The position numbers and the translations under genes were made by a program. Below are positions 61,757 through 64,000 of a DNA stretch of 64,000 nucleotides, piece by piece. The first letter of the stretch is position 1; each line of letters opens with the position of its first letter. The notes beneath the pieces were generated by a model. It was not told where the DNA came from, did no database searches, and saw only the letters and a list, made by a program, of their open reading frames with translations. Source of the stretch: Pseudonocardia ammonioxydans (lineage in GTDB: Bacteria > Actinomycetota > Actinomycetes > Mycobacteriales > Pseudonocardiaceae); NCBI RefSeq assembly GCF_900115005.1, contig NZ_FOUY01000027.1, positions 1-64,000 on the forward strand, read 5' to 3'.

Positions 61757-61779
61757 GCCCCGAGGGGCCCCCTCGGGGC
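61757..61779 (+). terminator. hairpin in a GAGCCCC-rich spacer
   Basis: GCCCCGAGGG (61757-61766) and its exact complement (61770-61779) with a GCC loop, in the 233-bp spacer between convergent genes. Before it, 61640-61756 is low-complexity CGAGCCCC/GAGGCCC repeats; after it nothing notable. Confidence 0.55.
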
Positions 61780-61871
61780 GGTGCGCACGGCGCCCGGGGC
61801 AGTGCGGGCCACGCCTACCCGACGGGCCGGGCGCGGGGTCGACGGGACACCCGATCGTGATCGTTGTCCGA

Positions 61872-63158
61872 TCAGCCGGCGGGCGCGGGCTCCGGTGCCC
61901 GCCGGCGACGGATCGCCAGGGACAGCCCGGCGGCGACCAGGCACAGCACCGCACCGCCGTACCACGCCGCGTCGTAGCTGCCCAGCGCGTCGCGGACGAC
62001 CCCGGCGGTCAGCGCCGCGAACGCCGCCCCGATCTGGTGCGCGGCGAAGATCCAGCCGAACACGACCGCCGAGCGGGCCCCGAACGCCTCGCGGGCCAGC
62101 GCCATCGTCGGTGGCACGGTGGCCACCCAGTCCAGGCCGTAGAACACGACGAACGCGAGCATGCTGGCGTTCAGGTCGGTCCCGAACAGCGGTGGCAATG
62201 CGAACAGCGACACCCCGCGCAACGCGTAGTAGGCGCCCAACAGCAGGCGCGGGTCGATCCGGTCGGTGAGCCAGCCGGAGCAGACGGTGCCGACCAGATC
62301 GAAGACCCCGACCACGGCCAGCAGGGACGCGGCCGTCGTCGCGGGCATGCCGTGGTCGTGCGCGGCCGGCACGAAGTGCGACTGGACCAGCCCCGCGGTC
62401 GTCGCACCGCAGATGAAGAAGCCGACAGCGAGCAGCCAGAACGTCCGGGTGCCCGCGGCGTCGCGCAGCGCGCGCACGGCGAGCGCGGCCGCCCCCGAAC
62501 GCTGGGGCACGACGACGTCGGCCTCGCTCCCGCCGTACGGGAGCACCCCGGCGTCGGCCGGGTGGTCGCGCAGGAACAGCAGTACCACCGGCACGACGGC
62601 GAGCGCCGCCCCCGCCGTGACCAGCGCCGCCGGGCGCCACCCGCCGGACTCGACGACGGCCGCGACCAGCGGGAGGAACACCAGCTGCCCGGTCGCGGTC
62701 GCCGCGGTCAGGATCCCGGACACCAGCCCGCGCCGGGCCACGAACCAGCGGTTCACCACCGTCGCGACCAGCGCCATCGCCATCGACCCGGTCCCGAGCC
62801 CGACGACCACGCCCCACAGCAGCACCAGCTGCCAGACCGCCGTCATGAACACGGTCGCCCCGGCGCCGGCCGCGACGAGCAGCAGCGCGCAGCTCACCAC
62901 CCGCCGCACGCCGAAGCGCTCCATCAGCGCGGCCGCGAACGGCGCGGTGACGCCGAACAGCGTCAGGTTCACCGCGAGGGCGAACGAGATCGTCCCGATC
63001 GACCAGCCGAACTCGGCGTGCAGCGGCTCGACCAGGACGCCCGGTGTGGACCGGAACCCGGCCGCGCCGAGCAGCGCGAGGAACGTCGCCCCCGCCGCCC
63101 ACCAGGCCGGGTGCACCCGGCGTTCACGTCCCGCTGCGCGCGGGGGTGCGTGCGTCAT
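61872..63158 (-). CDS. MFS transporter, oxalate/formate or monocarboxylate type
   Basis: 428 residues, 12 helices. First helix region LGAAGFRSTPGVLVEPLHAEFGWSIGTISFA, then VVNRWFVARRGLVSGI and TDRIDPRLLLG match the OFA/MCT-like branch (FxSxPGVLVxPL). It would move a mono- or dicarboxylate with protons. ATG 63158 lacks a Shine-Dalgarno. Divergent from a DJ-1/AraC-type regulator, which may control it. Confidence 0.77.
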   Translation of the reverse strand: MTHAPPRAAGRERRVHPAWWAAGATFLALLGAAGFRSTPGVLVEPLHAEFGWSIGTISFALAVNLTLFGVTAPFAAALMERFGVRRVVSCALLLVAAGAGATVFMTAVWQLVLLWGVVVGLGTGSMAMALVATVVNRWFVARRGLVSGILTAATATGQLVFLPLVAAVVESGGWRPAALVTAGAALAVVPVVLLFLRDHPADAGVLPYGGSEADVVVPQRSGAAALAVRALRDAAGTRTFWLLAVGFFICGATTAGLVQSHFVPAAHDHGMPATTAASLLAVVGVFDLVGTVCSGWLTDRIDPRLLLGAYYALRGVSLFALPPLFGTDLNASMLAFVVFYGLDWVATVPPTMALAREAFGARSAVVFGWIFAAHQIGAAFAALTAGVVRDALGSYDAAWYGGAVLCLVAAGLSLAIRRRRAPEPAPAG

Positions 63159-63196
63159 GCACCGAGCAAAGCACCGGGACGGGCGCCGACGACAGT

Positions 63197-63229
63197 GGCC
63201 GAAGCGACCACATGTGCAAAAATTCGGCC
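63197..63229. promoter_or_regulatory. inverted repeat before the DJ-1/AraC-type gene
   Basis: GGCCGAA (63197-63203) and TTCGGCC (63223-63229) are perfect 7-bp arms 19 nt apart; the right arm ends at the base before ATG 63230, and AT-rich CACATGTGCAAAAATT lies between. Likely operator covering the start region of the regulator and the divergent transporter promoter. Confidence 0.5.
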
Positions 63230-64000
63230 ATGCCCACTGCATCGCCGCACCGGGTCGGGGTGCTCGCCGTCGACGGGGTGATCGCGTTCGAGGTGGCCAT
63301 CCCGGACCGGATCCTCGGCACGACAACCGCGCCGGACGGCACCCCGCTCTACGACGTGCGGGTCGCCTCCCTCGACGGCGGGCCGGTCCGCACCAGCTCC
63401 GGCTACCGGCTGCTGCCCGAGCACGGGCCGGAGGTCCTGACCGGCGCCGACACCCTGGTCGTCCCGGCGGTCGCCGCCGGCGGCCCGGGCCCGGCCGGCC
63501 GCCCGGAGCGGGCCCCGGACGAGCGGGTGCTCGAGCTGGTCCGCGCCGCGGCGGCCTGCGGCCGGGTGGTTGCGATCTGCACCGGCGCGTTCGTCCTGGC
63601 CGCCGCCGGGGTGCTCGACGGCCGGCGCGCCACCACACACTGGGCGCACGCCGACCGGTTCCGCCACCGGTTCCCGCAGGTCCGGCTGGAGCCGGACGTG
63701 CTGTTCGTCGACGACGGCGACGTCCTCACCTCGGCCGGGGTCGCCGCCGGGATCGACCTGTGCCTGCACCTGGTACGCCGCGACCACGGCGCGGACGTGG
63801 CCGCGGCGACCGCCCGGCGCAACGTCGTCGCGCCGTGGCGGGAGGGCGGGCAGGCCCAGTTCGTCGAGCACCGGCTGCCGGACCCGGAGGGGCCGGACAC
63901 CTCGGGTGCGCGCGCCTGGGCGGTGGCGCACCTCGACCGCTCACCCGGGGTGGAGGACCTGGCCGGACACGCGGCGATGAGCGTGCGGACCTTCACCCGG
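63230..64000 (+). CDS. DJ-1/PfpI-domain transcriptional regulator (FtrA/AraC-like), truncated by window end
   Basis: 257 residues visible, no stop. Residues 1-170 are a class I glutamine-amidotransferase-like (DJ-1/PfpI) domain with the nucleophile elbow VVAICTGAFVLAAAGVLDGR and TTHWAHADRFRHRFP. The helix-turn-helix of the AraC type begins at about 240 (VEDLAGHAAMSVRTFTR) and continues beyond the window. FtrA-type regulators bind small molecules and activate neighbours. Divergent from the MFS carrier. Confidence 0.82.
   Translation, partial: MPTASPHRVGVLAVDGVIAFEVAIPDRILGTTTAPDGTPLYDVRVASLDGGPVRTSSGYRLLPEHGPEVLTGADTLVVPAVAAGGPGPAGRPERAPDERVLELVRAAAACGRVVAICTGAFVLAAAGVLDGRRATTHWAHADRFRHRFPQVRLEPDVLFVDDGDVLTSAGVAAGIDLCLHLVRRDHGADVAAATARRNVVAPWREGGQAQFVEHRLPDPEGPDTSGARAWAVAHLDRSPGVEDLAGHAAMSVRTFTR

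Noticed and set aside
60283..63102. Very long N-terminal extension upstream of pdxH
   Set aside because: An open frame continues upstream on the minus strand across citA, but ATG 60282 with a ribosome site gives the normal 217-residue PdxH; the rest is antisense sequence.

Overview
The window is about 73% GC by eye, densely coded, rich in GTG starts and 4-bp ATGA/GTGA overlaps. It carries mycothiol-type formaldehyde oxidation, Fis-type activators without sigma-54 features, a prm/mim-type binuclear iron alkane monooxygenase cluster with its own chaperonin, and paired citrate synthases. Together these point to a soil actinobacterium, most likely in the Pseudonocardia-Rhodococcus-Mycobacterium breadth (Pseudonocardiales is my inference; no rRNA is present to confirm it). 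No tRNA, rRNA, CRISPR or phage genes were seen.

Layout. 0-4.6 kb: the right end of an IS481-type element inserted exactly at the CTAG stop region of an SGNH hydrolase gene, then an acyl-CoA ligase, a divergent FCD-type GntR regulator with an operator over its promoter, and an acyl-CoA dehydrogenase. 4.6-9.5 kb: a 46-bp repeat array, a glycosyltransferase, a 67-bp dispersed hairpin element, a small TPR protein, a striking array of hairpins spaced about 62 bp apart, and a secreted GH16 glycanase with a long repeated linker. 9.6-24.7 kb: housekeeping and accessory genes (MFS pump, THUMP-like methyltransferase, sorbitol-type dehydrogenase, two ABC exporters, YtrA/ArsR/TetR regulators with visible operators, SRPBCC pair, EamA exporter, DedA, Dabb protein). 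24.8-30.8 kb: fadA-fadB beta-oxidation operon facing a MerR-type regulator across a promoter full of TGTCACA motifs, a thioesterase and a fumarylacetoacetase. 31-32.8 kb: S-(hydroxymethyl)mycothiol dehydrogenase plus a metallo-beta-lactamase-fold hydrolase. 33-39.5 kb: MFS pump, a GltS-like carrier coupled to a sarcosine/tryptophan-oxidase-like flavoprotein, and a PadR-controlled carotenoid-oxygenase/membrane-protein pair with two textbook PadR boxes.

39.5-49.6 kb is the metabolic centre: on the minus strand prmA (diiron hydroxylase large subunit), prmB (reductase), prmC (small subunit), prmD (coupling protein), a dedicated GroEL homologue and an amidohydrolase-fold protein that has lost several metal-binding residues. 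A divergent Fis-type activator with a degenerate ATPase and no GAFTGA loop lies across a 446-bp control region containing GTCTCA-ATA-TGAGAC. Alkane oxidation here probably feeds acyl-CoA and formaldehyde routes encoded elsewhere in the window, but that link is inference.

49.6-64 kb: a fusion of two gamma-glutamylcyclotransferase-like domains joined by a 27-bp repeat linker, an MHS-type transporter, a NatAB-like ABC exporter, photolyase (separated by a 50-bp near-perfect palindrome holding both stop codons), gltA, MFS pump, pdxH, a second citrate synthase with Asp-to-Glu at the catalytic position, an OFA-like MFS carrier and a truncated DJ-1/AraC-type regulator. The most unusual items are the 62-bp hairpin array (7.06-7.75 kb), two families of dispersed palindromes (67 bp and 50 bp, two copies each), the pseudo-amidohydrolase of the monooxygenase operon and the double cyclotransferase fusion.
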